DNA from: Burkholderiaceae bacterium
Lineage (GTDB): Bacteria; Pseudomonadota; Gammaproteobacteria; Burkholderiales; Burkholderiaceae_B
Direction of reading: 5' to 3'
Length of the DNA stretch: 64,000 nucleotides
Assembly (NCBI GenBank): GCA_017983955.1
Contig: JAGOAJ010000005.1
Coordinates: 62,001-126,000 of the forward strand
Of this stretch, positions 55,793 through 64,000 are shown piece after piece. Every line of letters starts with the position of its first letter. Within the stretch, counting starts at the first letter, position 1. The notes beneath the pieces are model-generated. The model did not search any database and had not been told where the DNA came from. It saw only the letters and a program-made list of their open reading frames with translations. The position numbers and the translations under genes were made by a program.

Positions 55793-55828
55793 AAAACCCG
55801 CACAGCCAAAGGCTTTGCGGGTTTTTTT
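55793..55828 (+). terminator. terminator after tRNA-Ser
   Basis: AACCCGCA-C-AGCC pairs with GGCT-T-TGCGGGTT around a 3-base AAA loop, followed by seven T residues. It ends the tRNA transcript 13 bp after the gene. Confidence 0.88.
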
Positions 55829-55947
55829 ATGGGCGCCACCGGCTTCACTTTGCATGTAAATAGCGCACATACAGGCCTATCTTTACAACACAACGATCAT
55901 TTTTAATATCAGTAGAAACACCCATATAAATAGGCGGGTGCCGACTG

Positions 55948-55977
55948 TTGACATCAAGAACTGTAGTCCTATATAGT
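55948..55977 (+). promoter_or_regulatory. probable promoter of the TRAP transporter operon
   Basis: TTGACA at 55948-55953 and TATAGT at 55972-55977 with an 18-bp spacer form a near-consensus sigma-70 promoter. They lie about 125 bp before dctP. A GAACT-N12-AGTTC inverted repeat overlaps the spacer and -10, a possible GntR site. Confidence 0.55.
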
Positions 55978-56101
55978 TCTAGCCGTAAGTACTGCAGTTC
56001 GCTAGTCAACACCACAAACAGTGGCACAAACGCCATCTCTACAAACGACGCGACACCACCAAAGCTCATCAAAATAGCCATCCCCACCGGAGGAGAACAC
56101 C

Positions 56102-57112
56102 GTGATTTTGAAGTATCTAGGGAAGAATTTGGCAATCGCAGCAATTAGCTCAGCCTGCTTGCTGTCCGCCACCGCCGGTAGCGCCATCGCCGCCGAATTT
56201 ACCGTGAAAGTAGCAAACGTTATGGCGCCCAGCCATGACACCAGTATCGCGGCCAACCACTTTGCCAAACTTGTAGCGGAAAAGTCTGAAGGCAAAATCA
56301 AAGTTCAGCACTACCCCGGTGGTCAATTGGGCAGTGACAAGGAAACCTTTGAAGCCGCCCAACAAGGCATGCTGCAGATCGCCAGTGGATCATCAGCCAA
56401 CCTAGTCACCATTACCCGTGCTTTTGAAGTACTACACCTGCCTTTTATCTTCGACGATCTAGACCAGGTTCATAATGCTTTGAATTCACAGAAAGTGAAA
56501 GATCACATCAACGCCGAACTGGCCGACGTCGGTTTGCGTTGGCTGTTTACTTTCGATTATGGCTTCCGCGATATCAACACCTCGGAAAAGCAAGTCACCA
56601 TGCCTGCCGACATGGCTGGCCTGAAGATACGCGCCTCGCGTTCTCCTTTGGAGCTGGCCGGTGTTAAGGCCTTTGGTGGCAGCGCCATCACAGTGGACTG
56701 GCCTGAAGTCTATAACGCCCTGCGTTTCAAGGTTGTGGACGGCGAAGCCCAACCATTTGGTACCTTGGTCAGCGCCCGTCACCACGAAATCATCAAGAAA
56801 ACAGTGGACGTAGATTGGCAATATTATGGTTTTGTTGGTGTCATCAGCACCAAGCAATGGGAAAAATACCCAGGGTGGGTAAAAGAAATCCTGGAAAGCG
56901 CAGCTAAAGAATCTGAAGCCTACCATAGACAAATTTGGGCTGAGGAAGATAAAAAAGCCCAGGAAGTTTATCTGAAAGCAGGCGGCGCCATCACCGAACT
57001 TACGCCAGATCAACGCGCAGAATGGATCAAACTGGGCAAAAGCACCTGGGCTGACTCAGGCGTTGCACAGACAACCATAGACTTGGTGCGTGAAGCCGCA
57101 ACCGGCAAGTAG
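56102..57112 (+). CDS. dctP: TRAP transporter substrate-binding protein DctP
   Basis: Periplasmic binding protein of a tripartite ATP-independent transporter, 336 residues. The signal peptide ends TAGSAIAA, followed by FTVKVANVMAPSHDTSIAANHFAKLV and the family YPGGQLGSDKETFEAAQQG. The conserved carboxylate-binding Arg is expected in GLKIRASRSPLE. It starts at GTG 56102 behind GGAGGAG. First of dctP-dctQ-dctM. The family imports C4-dicarboxylates, 2-hydroxy acids and other organic acids; here the nearby glycolate oxidase genes suggest a hydroxy acid. Confidence 0.93.
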   Translation: MILKYLGKNLAIAAISSACLLSATAGSAIAAEFTVKVANVMAPSHDTSIAANHFAKLVAEKSEGKIKVQHYPGGQLGSDKETFEAAQQGMLQIASGSSANLVTITRAFEVLHLPFIFDDLDQVHNALNSQKVKDHINAELADVGLRWLFTFDYGFRDINTSEKQVTMPADMAGLKIRASRSPLELAGVKAFGGSAITVDWPEVYNALRFKVVDGEAQPFGTLVSARHHEIIKKTVDVDWQYYGFVGVISTKQWEKYPGWVKEILESAAKESEAYHRQIWAEEDKKAQEVYLKAGGAITELTPDQRAEWIKLGKSTWADSGVAQTTIDLVREAATGK

Positions 57113-57198
57113 TCTTTTGAAGCAGCAAAGCGGCATAGCACCGCTTTGCTGACTGCGTCCACTGCTACGCACACACTTCCGTCAAGGATATTTAGATT

Positions 57199-57762
57199 AT
57201 GAACGTCAACACCGCAAGCTTACCTGTCGCTCCTGCTGTCGCAGCCATCAGTCTGCCCGAAATCCCCGACTTGGCCATTGAGAAAATCATCACCCGAACA
57301 ACCGGAGCAGCCGTTATTGGCTTAATAGGCGCCATGGTTGTTGTCATTTGGATTTCGGTTTATACCCGTTATGTTTCTTCTGCACCAATCTCCTGGGGCG
57401 AACAGGTCGCCAAATACCTAATGATATGGGCTGCTTTTTTGGGCGCCAGCTTGGGCCTACGGGAAGGCGCCCACATTTCAGTCAATATGCTGGTCGATAT
57501 GCTGCCCGCCAAAGGCAGAAAGTTTTGTGCCGCCTGTGTAGTTCTGCTGAACATGATTTTCCTAAGCGTTTGCCTATATTACGGCACCATCTTCAGCTAC
57601 AACGTCCGTAGCCACACAGACCCTCTGGTATGGGACATCAGCATGAGCCTGCCCTACGCTGCTATTCCCGTAGGCTGCGCATTGATGATCTTGCAACTGC
57701 TGTTTGTCGTCAGAAAAGGCGTAGACAATGCGCTATCCAAAGATACCGCTAGCCTGTCCTGA
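57199..57762 (+). CDS. dctQ: TRAP transporter small permease DctQ
   Basis: Small inner-membrane subunit, 187 residues, with four hydrophobic segments. The characteristic central motif is APISWGEQVAKYLMIWAAFLGASLGLREGAHI. The first 40 residues are a polar extension. It lies between dctP and dctM, 84 bp ahead of dctM, whose AGGAGG ribosome site is strong. Confidence 0.92.
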   Translation: MNVNTASLPVAPAVAAISLPEIPDLAIEKIITRTTGAAVIGLIGAMVVVIWISVYTRYVSSAPISWGEQVAKYLMIWAAFLGASLGLREGAHISVNMLVDMLPAKGRKFCAACVVLLNMIFLSVCLYYGTIFSYNVRSHTDPLVWDISMSLPYAAIPVGCALMILQLLFVVRKGVDNALSKDTASLS

Positions 57763-57846
57763 TTCCAGGCAGGTATTAGCACACACTTATCAACTTCAAT
57801 TCAAGTCGGTATCGCGCCTCAAGGCTGCAATACCCCAGGAGGTATC

Positions 57847-59130
57847 ATGGGCATAGCTCTGATAATCACATTCTTCACCGCATTGTCCCTGGCAGTCCCG
57901 GTCGCATTCGCGTTAGGCCTTGCCACCATTGTGGTCTTCATATTAATCGACCCTGAATTTCTACTGCTGGTGCCTCAGCGCATTTTCACCGGCATCGACA
58001 TGTTCGCACTGGTCGCCATTCCGTTCTTTATTCTGGCTGGCGAGCTGATGGGTGGATCCGGCATACTGGATCGCATCCTGAACTTTGCACGCATGTCGGT
58101 AGGCCGTGTCCGTGGCAGCATGGGCCAGGTCACTGTTCTGGTTAGCATGATCTTTGGCTGGATCAACGGCTCCGGCGTTGCCGGCGCCAGCGCTGTGGGC
58201 TCCATGTTGATCCCCAAAATGGCCAAGGAATATAAAAACCCTGGCTTTGCCTGTGCAGTAACTGCCTGTTCATCCACGGTTGGCCCTATCATTCCACCCA
58301 GCGTGCCGATGATCATTTATGCTCTGGTCGCCCAGAACGTTTCCGTAGGCGCGATGTTTGCCGCTGGCGTGGTTCCAGGCCTGATGATAGGCATAGGTAT
58401 TATGGTTATCGTGTACTTCATTGCACGCAAGCGCGGCTACCCGGCTGATTCTGGCAACTACACCTGGCGTGACAGGTTCGTGATCACCCAACGCTTCATG
58501 GTTGCCGCCTTTCTACCCGTCATCATGGTAGGCGGTATTATCCTAGGGATATTTACGCCGGTTGAGGCAGGCGCCGTAGCCGTGCTGTACGCCATCCTAG
58601 TGGGTCTGTTTGTTACGCGGTCTCTAAATTTTTCCATGATATGTGGGGCACTGCGCCGTACAGGCGTGATCTCGTCAGTCGTGTTCCTGATGATGGGCCT
58701 GGCCAACGTCGCCAGTTGGATATTGACCACAGAGCAAATCCCGCAAGTTGCCGCCGATGCTCTGTCCTCAATTACGTCTAACCCGCTAATTTTTCTGTTG
58801 CTGGTTAACGTGATTCTACTGATTGTCGGCCTATTTTTCGACACCGTAGCAGCGATGGTCATGTTTGGCCCACTGCTTATCCCTATGGCTGAAGCCTACG
58901 GCATAGACCCTCTGCAATTTGGCATGATTTTCACCGTCAACCTGATCATAGGCATGGTGACGCCACCAGTAGGATTGTGCCTGTTCATTGCGGCAGGTAT
59001 AGGTAAGACACCGATAGAGCAAGTTATCAAAGAAAGTCTGCCATTTCTGGCCTGGCTACTGACAGTACTGATGATAGTGACCTATGTACCATCGACTTAT
59101 ATGTGGGTGCCACGCATGCTGGGATACTAA
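57847..59130 (+). CDS. dctM: TRAP transporter large permease DctM
   Basis: Large inner-membrane subunit, 427 residues with about 12 segments, driving solute import with a sodium gradient. Conserved blocks include FFILAGELMGGSGI, GWINGSGVAGASAVGSMLIP and STVGPIIPPSVPMIIYAL. The C-terminal half has VTPPVGLCLFIAAGI. AGGAGG lies at 57837-57842. Ends 25 bp before the terminator. Confidence 0.95.
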   Translation: MGIALIITFFTALSLAVPVAFALGLATIVVFILIDPEFLLLVPQRIFTGIDMFALVAIPFFILAGELMGGSGILDRILNFARMSVGRVRGSMGQVTVLVSMIFGWINGSGVAGASAVGSMLIPKMAKEYKNPGFACAVTACSSTVGPIIPPSVPMIIYALVAQNVSVGAMFAAGVVPGLMIGIGIMVIVYFIARKRGYPADSGNYTWRDRFVITQRFMVAAFLPVIMVGGIILGIFTPVEAGAVAVLYAILVGLFVTRSLNFSMICGALRRTGVISSVVFLMMGLANVASWILTTEQIPQVAADALSSITSNPLIFLLLVNVILLIVGLFFDTVAAMVMFGPLLIPMAEAYGIDPLQFGMIFTVNLIIGMVTPPVGLCLFIAAGIGKTPIEQVIKESLPFLAWLLTVLMIVTYVPSTYMWVPRMLGY

Positions 59131-59154
59131 GCGCCCAACATCAGGTACAAAACT

Positions 59155-59189
59155 AAAAAGCCATGCCGTTTTTGCGGTATGGCTTTTTT
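59155..59189. terminator. bidirectional terminator between dctM and gntR
   Basis: The stem AGCCATGCCG pairs with CGGTATGGCT, with one G-T wobble and a 6-base loop. A5 precedes and T6 follows it. It serves the convergent dctM and GntR genes. Confidence 0.87.
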
Positions 59190-59192
59190 ATA

Positions 59193-59969
59193 CTAATCAG
59201 TCAGTTGACTAGGTATGCTTAATGTTCTTTCTGTGGGGGGAATAAAAAACCGTTGGAAGTAAATGCACTTATCCAAGCCCATATAAGCCGCTACTGTAAG
59301 ACACATGCCCATGGAACCAGGCTGGACACTAGTATGGCGGGCCACATCCTCATCAAAGCCTACCATCCTTATAGAATGGTCCACCCTGGTAATGGGCATA
59401 TTTAGTTCTTTGGTAATTTGTCGTTTGAAATTCAAGCCCTTGAGTTTTTCCAATGGCGTGTCCCATAACAAGGGAAACATATTTTTATGGATATAAAACC
59501 GTGTAAAGACGTTGAATTCGTCGTTGATATTGATTATCCGTTCAATTAGGGCTAATGGCCCATCAGCAGGGTCAAAATAACGGGTTAGCTCGCCCTTATC
59601 TGGCACATAGTCACGGCTAAGAATAGTAGAGTAAACCGGTAAAAAACTGACGCCATCATCGGCAATAAAACGACAATGCCAAGGGTCTTGCACCTGCAGT
59701 TGGCGTCCTGCGACAAAGGTGCCCAGACCGTGTTGCCTGATAACGACGCCCTGATCAACCAGTATGCGCAGCGCACGCTGCACGGTTCCCAGACTAAAAG
59801 GGGTAAGCTGCACTAGCTCGTCTTCGGTAGGCAGTTTATCGCCGGCCTTCCAAAGGCCGGACGTAATGCCTTCCATGATGGCATTCAATACCAGACGGTA
59901 TTTTGGAATCCCTGAATGATTAACCCTGAACAAAGGGCTAAAAACATCAGGTTGCTGGTTTTCAATCAT
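59193..59969 (-). CDS. GntR-family transcriptional regulator (UTRA domain)
   Basis: Regulator of 258 residues. The winged helix is LPTEDELVQLTPFSLGTVQRALRILVDQG followed by VVIRQHGLGTFVAG. A UTRA ligand domain follows. It is convergent with the TRAP operon and 121 bp before glcF on the same strand as glcDEF, so it may control either or both. The ligand is probably a small organic acid, by context. Confidence 0.88.
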   Translation of the reverse strand: MIENQQPDVFSPLFRVNHSGIPKYRLVLNAIMEGITSGLWKAGDKLPTEDELVQLTPFSLGTVQRALRILVDQGVVIRQHGLGTFVAGRQLQVQDPWHCRFIADDGVSFLPVYSTILSRDYVPDKGELTRYFDPADGPLALIERIININDEFNVFTRFYIHKNMFPLLWDTPLEKLKGLNFKRQITKELNMPITRVDHSIRMVGFDEDVARHTSVQPGSMGMCLTVAAYMGLDKCIYFQRFFIPPTERTLSIPSQLTD

Positions 59970-60090
59970 TTTCCACCACGCTATAAAAGTCTGGCTAACC
60001 TACCATCAACCCAATAGTAACAATCGCCACAGAAAGTTATCACATCCTGTGGGTTATTGGGGCTAGGGCATAGCCCAATTGCCAACTGGA

Positions 60091-61326
60091 TCAATTGGCC
60101 AAACGTGTGTCCAACAACTCTATCCAATGCCGAACCGGTGTACTGGTCCCCCCTTGCAAATGAGAAATACACCCTATATTGGCCGACGCTATCATAGCTC
60201 CACCGCCTTGGTGCAAGGCATGCAACTTATTTTGGCGCAGCGTTTTAGACATTTCAGGTTGAAAAATGGAGTAGGTTCCCGCCGACCCACAGCACAAATG
60301 CGCATCTTGGACAGGAGTCAGACGATAGTTCGCCGCCTTAAGCAGGTTTTCAACCGTGCCGGTGATTTTCAAGCCGTGCTGCAACGTACAGGGTGAGTGC
60401 CAGGCGACCGTTATTTCTTCATGCTGACGGGTCTGTAGTAAGTCGAGCAAAGCCGAGGCTTCAGCCGCAACAACCTGGCTGATGTCCAAAGTGAGTTCGC
60501 TAATGCGAGCTGCCTTGGCGGCATAAGCCGGATCATGCTGCAGCAGATGTCCATAGTCCTTAACCTGCACGCCACAGCCTGACGCTGTCATGACCAACGC
60601 TTCTACCTGCTGGCTTTCAATCAATGGCCACCAGGCATCAATATTGCTGCGTGCGTTACCGCGCGCGCCATCATGATCATCCAGGTGAAAGCGCACCGCG
60701 CCGCAACAACCAGCGCCTGCAGCAGTCACCAATGAAACGCCCAGTGCATCAAGTACGCGTGCTGCCGCGGTATTAATACCCGGCTCCATGCTGGGTTGTA
60801 CGCAACCCGCCAGCGCCAGCATCTTGCGAGCATGCCTGGCCTTAGGCCACAATCCAGCATCACGCGCAACAGGCACTTTTTCTTTAAGTGCAGCAGGTAA
60901 AGCGCTGCGGGTTATCCTGCCAGCCTGCATTGCAGCGCCAAACAGCGCCGGACGCGCCACCAACTCACGCACCGCCCAACGCAAAGCACGATCAGGCAAG
61001 GGCCGTTCTACCTGTTGGTCAACCACATGGCGGCCAATATCCGCCAGGCGACTGTAGTGCACACCGGACGGGCATGTGGTTTCACAGGCACGACAGGTCA
61101 GACAACTATCCAGATGGCCTTGGGTGATGCTGGTGACCGCCTCACCTTCCAGCAGTTGTTTAATCAGATAGATACGCCCACGCGGTCCGTCCAGTTCATC
61201 ACCCGTCAACTGATAGGTAGGGCAAGTGGCCATGCAGAATCCGCAGTGCACACATTTATTAATGATTTCTTCCGCCTCGGCGCCTTCAGGCGTATAGCGT
61301 ATAAATTCAGCGAGTTGTGTTTGCAT
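60091..61326 (-). CDS. glcF: glycolate oxidase iron-sulfur subunit
   Basis: Electron-transfer subunit of the glycolate dehydrogenase complex, 411 residues. Two 4Fe-4S motifs are visible: CVHCGFCMATCP at about 26-37 and CLTCRACETTCP at about 76-87. Two CCG domains follow (GAGCCGAVRFHL and HLCCGSAGTYSIF), which bind further clusters and couple to the quinone pool. It lies 2 bp after glcE. Confidence 0.95.
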   Translation of the reverse strand: MQTQLAEFIRYTPEGAEAEEIINKCVHCGFCMATCPTYQLTGDELDGPRGRIYLIKQLLEGEAVTSITQGHLDSCLTCRACETTCPSGVHYSRLADIGRHVVDQQVERPLPDRALRWAVRELVARPALFGAAMQAGRITRSALPAALKEKVPVARDAGLWPKARHARKMLALAGCVQPSMEPGINTAAARVLDALGVSLVTAAGAGCCGAVRFHLDDHDGARGNARSNIDAWWPLIESQQVEALVMTASGCGVQVKDYGHLLQHDPAYAAKAARISELTLDISQVVAAEASALLDLLQTRQHEEITVAWHSPCTLQHGLKITGTVENLLKAANYRLTPVQDAHLCCGSAGTYSIFQPEMSKTLRQNKLHALHQGGGAMIASANIGCISHLQGGTSTPVRHWIELLDTRLAN

Positions 61327-61328
61327 GC

Positions 61329-62435
61329 TTACAGTCCTTGATAAATTCGTCCGGGATTAAACACGCCTGCAGGATCAAACGCCTGCTTAAGCTTACGGTG
61401 CAAAACCAACATACCGGGCTCCAGTGGATGAAAGACATCGCCCGCCCTGTCCTGCCCGCGAAAGCAGGTCGCATGGCCGCCCAGTTGCGTAGCACGCTGA
61501 CGTATGATTTCCAAGTTTTGAGGGCCGGAAACCCAGCGTAAGGCGCCACCCCATTCGATAAGTTGCGAGCCCGGCAAACCCAGGCTGCCAGCAACGCTAG
61601 GCACTGACACCCGCCATATTTCCGTATCAGCATGCTTATTGAACCAGTCATGGCGTTGTTCCCGCACACCACGCCAGAACAGGTCAGCTTCGGTTCTGGC
61701 GATTAGTTCGCCGCCCAGTTGTTCTCGGGCCAGACGGGTAGCGGATTCAGCCCCAGACAACCTTAGCGTCAGTACATCATCGACCCAGACAGACGCTGAA
61801 ATAGGCAAAGGACGACCACCCCAGGTATTCAGGCTGTGTATTGCCTGTTCCTCGGTCATGGCCAACCTCAAGGTCAGTTCAGATACAGGACGCGGCAGCA
61901 CTTTTAGCGACACGTCCAGAACAATGCCCAAAGTTCCCAGGCTGCCCGCGATCAGACGCGAAACGTCATAACCGGCCACGTTTTTCATAACCTGCCCGCC
62001 AAAGGTCTGTACGTCGCCCCTACCGTCCATCAGCTTGACGCCCAGTACAAAATCACGCACGGCGCCCACTGCCATGCGACGCGGACCAGACAGGCCAGCA
62101 GCCAAGCAACCCGCTACCGTGGCATCTTCGCCAAAATGCGGTGGTTCGAAAGCCAAAAACTGATTCTGTCCGGCCAGCACTGCTTCAAGCTCGGCCAGCG
62201 AAGTCCCACCCTTTACCGTGATGACTAGCTCGGAGGGCTCATAGTCTTTGATGCCAGCATGCTGTCTGGTATCCAGAGGCTGTCCTTTCAGACAACGTCC
62301 ATAAAAATCTTTTGTGCCGCCGCCACGCAGGCAGACTGAGCTGCCCTGAGCAGCTGCAGCCTGAACCACGTCAGACCACTGCTGGATAATGTCCATATTT
62401 TTGCTCATGATTTTGCTGGAGGCTGGTTGCCTCAT
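61329..62435 (-). CDS. glcE: glycolate oxidase FAD-binding subunit
   Basis: FAD-linked subunit of the glycolate dehydrogenase complex, at most 368 residues. The FAD/PCMH domain is seen as VCLRGGGTKDFYG, then ELVITVKGGTSLAELEAVLAGQNQFLAFEPPHFG. A VMKNVAGYDVSRLIAGSLGTLG block follows. The start is uncertain: ATG at 62435, 62408 and 62396 are all possible, with no clear ribosome site. It lies between glcD and glcF. Confidence 0.92.
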   Translation of the reverse strand: MRQPASSKIMSKNMDIIQQWSDVVQAAAAQGSSVCLRGGGTKDFYGRCLKGQPLDTRQHAGIKDYEPSELVITVKGGTSLAELEAVLAGQNQFLAFEPPHFGEDATVAGCLAAGLSGPRRMAVGAVRDFVLGVKLMDGRGDVQTFGGQVMKNVAGYDVSRLIAGSLGTLGIVLDVSLKVLPRPVSELTLRLAMTEEQAIHSLNTWGGRPLPISASVWVDDVLTLRLSGAESATRLAREQLGGELIARTEADLFWRGVREQRHDWFNKHADTEIWRVSVPSVAGSLGLPGSQLIEWGGALRWVSGPQNLEIIRQRATQLGGHATCFRGQDRAGDVFHPLEPGMLVLHRKLKQAFDPAGVFNPGRIYQGL

Positions 62436-62480
62436 AAAGTTAGGTATGTCGCGCCATGGCGATACACCACGTGGAAATGC

Positions 62481-63998
62481 TCAGAATCTGGGCAGTTCAG
62501 GGTGGGACAACTGCCCGGCATGCACATGCATGCTGCCAAATTCCGCGCAACGATTCAGGGTAGGAATCAGTTTTCCAGGGTTAAGCAAGCCACGCGCATC
62601 AAATGCCGTCTTGATACGAAAAAATTGCAAGCGTTCTTTTTCGCCAAACTGGGCACACATCTGATTGATCTTTTCGATACCTACTCCATGCTCGCCAGTA
62701 ATGGTGCCGCCCAACTGTACCGACAGCTCAAGAATTTCGCCGCCAAACGCTTCAGCACGCTGCAGCTCATCGCCCTTGCTGGCATCAAACAGTATCAGCG
62801 GATGCATATTCCCATCGCCCGCATGAAATACATTCAGGCAGCGCAGTCCGTATTTCTCTTCCATGGCGTGTATGGCTGTCAGCATGTCACCCAAACGTTT
62901 CCGGGGAATGGTGCCGTCCATGCAGTAATAGTCCGGTGACAACCTACCCGCAGCAGGGAAAGCCGCCTTGCGCCCGGCCCAAAATCTGAGCCGTTCTTCT
63001 TCGCTATTGGACACAGTGAATTTTGTTGCGCCACTGTCTTCCAGAACACGGCAGACTCGAGCAATTTCTTCTTCTACTTCGTCAGGCGTACCATCTGATT
63101 CACACAACAGTATGGCTTTTGCATCTAAAGGATAGCCTGCCTTTACGAATTCCTCGACTGCCACCGTAGCGGCCTGATCCATCATTTCCAGGCCTGCCGG
63201 TATGATGCCGGCCGCAATAATGGACGCAACCGCCTGCCCTGCCTTGACTTCGCTATCGAAGCTGGCCAACACGCAGCGCGCTGCCTGAGGCTTAGGAATC
63301 AGCTTGACGGTAATCTCGGTCATGACTGCCAACATACCTTCTGAACCCGTCATTAGCGCCAGCAAATCATAGCCAGGAGCGTCCAAGGCATGGTTACCCA
63401 CCTCGATGATCTCACCTTCTATGGTGACTGCCCGTACCCGCAACAGATTATGCACAGTCAGCCCATACTTCAGACAATGAACGCCACCGGCATTCTCCGC
63501 TACGTTACCGCCAATGGAACAGGCGATTTGCGACGACGGATCGGGCGCATAATACAGATCATAGGGCGCAGCAGCCTGGGAAATGGCCAAATTACGCACC
63601 CCAGGCTGAACCACTGCTGTGCGTGCATGAGGATCAAGGTGCACTATCTTGTTAAAGCGCGCCATAGACAGCAACACACCATGCGCATGGGGCATGGCTC
63701 CACCTGATAAACCCGTACCCGCACCACGCGCCACCACGGGGACACCCAAGCGCTCACATATCTTAAGCACAGCCACCACCTGAGCCTCGGTTTCAGGGAT
63801 AGCTACCGCCAAGGGCAGCATACGATAAGCCGCAAGGCCGTCACATTCGTAAGGACGCAGCGCCTCGTCATGATGCAACAAGCAGCGTTCGTCCAATACC
63901 GCTGCCAGCTCGCGTATCAGCTCGGCCTTGTTCACATATGAAAAATCGTGCTCTATTTCGCCATTGATGGCGGCCGTGCGCAACTGGCTTGCTTGCAT
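62481..63998 (-). CDS. glcD: glycolate oxidase subunit GlcD
   Basis: Catalytic flavoprotein of glycolate dehydrogenase, oxidising glycolate (and often D-lactate) to glyoxylate, 505 residues, about the usual length. The FAD motif is PVVARGAGTGLSGGAMPHAHG; further signatures are YAPDPSSQIACSIGGNVAENAGG and the C-terminal GGTITGEHGVGIEKI. It starts two bases from the window edge, so its promoter is not visible. It is first in glcDEF. Confidence 0.95.
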   Translation of the reverse strand: MQASQLRTAAINGEIEHDFSYVNKAELIRELAAVLDERCLLHHDEALRPYECDGLAAYRMLPLAVAIPETEAQVVAVLKICERLGVPVVARGAGTGLSGGAMPHAHGVLLSMARFNKIVHLDPHARTAVVQPGVRNLAISQAAAPYDLYYAPDPSSQIACSIGGNVAENAGGVHCLKYGLTVHNLLRVRAVTIEGEIIEVGNHALDAPGYDLLALMTGSEGMLAVMTEITVKLIPKPQAARCVLASFDSEVKAGQAVASIIAAGIIPAGLEMMDQAATVAVEEFVKAGYPLDAKAILLCESDGTPDEVEEEIARVCRVLEDSGATKFTVSNSEEERLRFWAGRKAAFPAAGRLSPDYYCMDGTIPRKRLGDMLTAIHAMEEKYGLRCLNVFHAGDGNMHPLILFDASKGDELQRAEAFGGEILELSVQLGGTITGEHGVGIEKINQMCAQFGEKERLQFFRIKTAFDARGLLNPGKLIPTLNRCAEFGSMHVHAGQLSHPELPRF

Positions 63999-64000
63999 AA

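Overview
The window looks like the chromosome of a betaproteobacterium of the order Burkholderiales, most likely family Alcaligenaceae. This is inferred from a general porin of the beta-proteobacterial type, polyhydroxybutyrate genes (phasin, 3-hydroxybutyrate dehydrogenase), the ilvI-ilvH-ilvC and psd-pssA blocks, the secG-tpiA-qor and rpsO-pnp arrangements, a complete haem-uptake operon, and a wealth of periplasmic-binding-protein transporters. No rRNA, CRISPR array, prophage or complete insertion sequence was seen.

Left part (1-8.9 kb): kynurenine-pathway genes for 3-hydroxyanthranilate dioxygenase and ACMS decarboxylase lie beside an Ap4A phosphorylase. A porin follows, then a redox group of FMN reductase, MFS exporter, LysR regulator and pirin, and a phasin. 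From 8.95 to 16.5 kb there is a catabolic module: LysR regulator, CaiB-type CoA-transferase, NitT/TauT-type ABC importer, L-asparaginase-like amidohydrolase and nitrilase. It ends in a strong terminator beside the 3' end of a tRNA-Leu gene.

Middle (16.5-34.6 kb): housekeeping genes secG, tpiA, a quinone oxidoreductase, tRNA-Ser(UGA), tRNA-Leu(UAA), a HigBA toxin-antitoxin pair, pnp, rpsO, a lipoprotein gene, pssA and psd. A Fur-type haem-uptake operon (receptor, HmuS, HmuT, HmuU, HmuV) runs from 31.0 to 25.0 kb and separates psd-pssA from ilvIHC. The ilv operon has a long leader containing an internal intrinsic terminator, a candidate attenuator. A 52-bp palindromic element with IS3-like ends sits in the loop of the terminator shared by higA and pnp.

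Right part (35-64 kb): two complete branched-chain-amino-acid-type (LIV) ABC importers lie in tandem on the minus strand, separated by an acyl-CoA ligase, a RidA protein and an arylformamidase-like hydrolase. The second importer sits in a visibly AT-richer operon that also encodes two paralogous ferritin-like proteins. One keeps a full set of diiron ligands and the other has lost most of them. A GntR/UTRA regulator lies just upstream and is divergent from a 451-residue protein of unknown function. This unit (41.4-51.6 kb) is the best candidate for an undescribed catabolic system. Then come an FUSC-family membrane protein, yaaA, bdhA, tRNA-Ser(CGA), a DctPQM TRAP transporter with a GntR regulator, and glcDEF for glycolate oxidation.

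All functions are assigned by reading motifs in the translated sequence. No database search was run.
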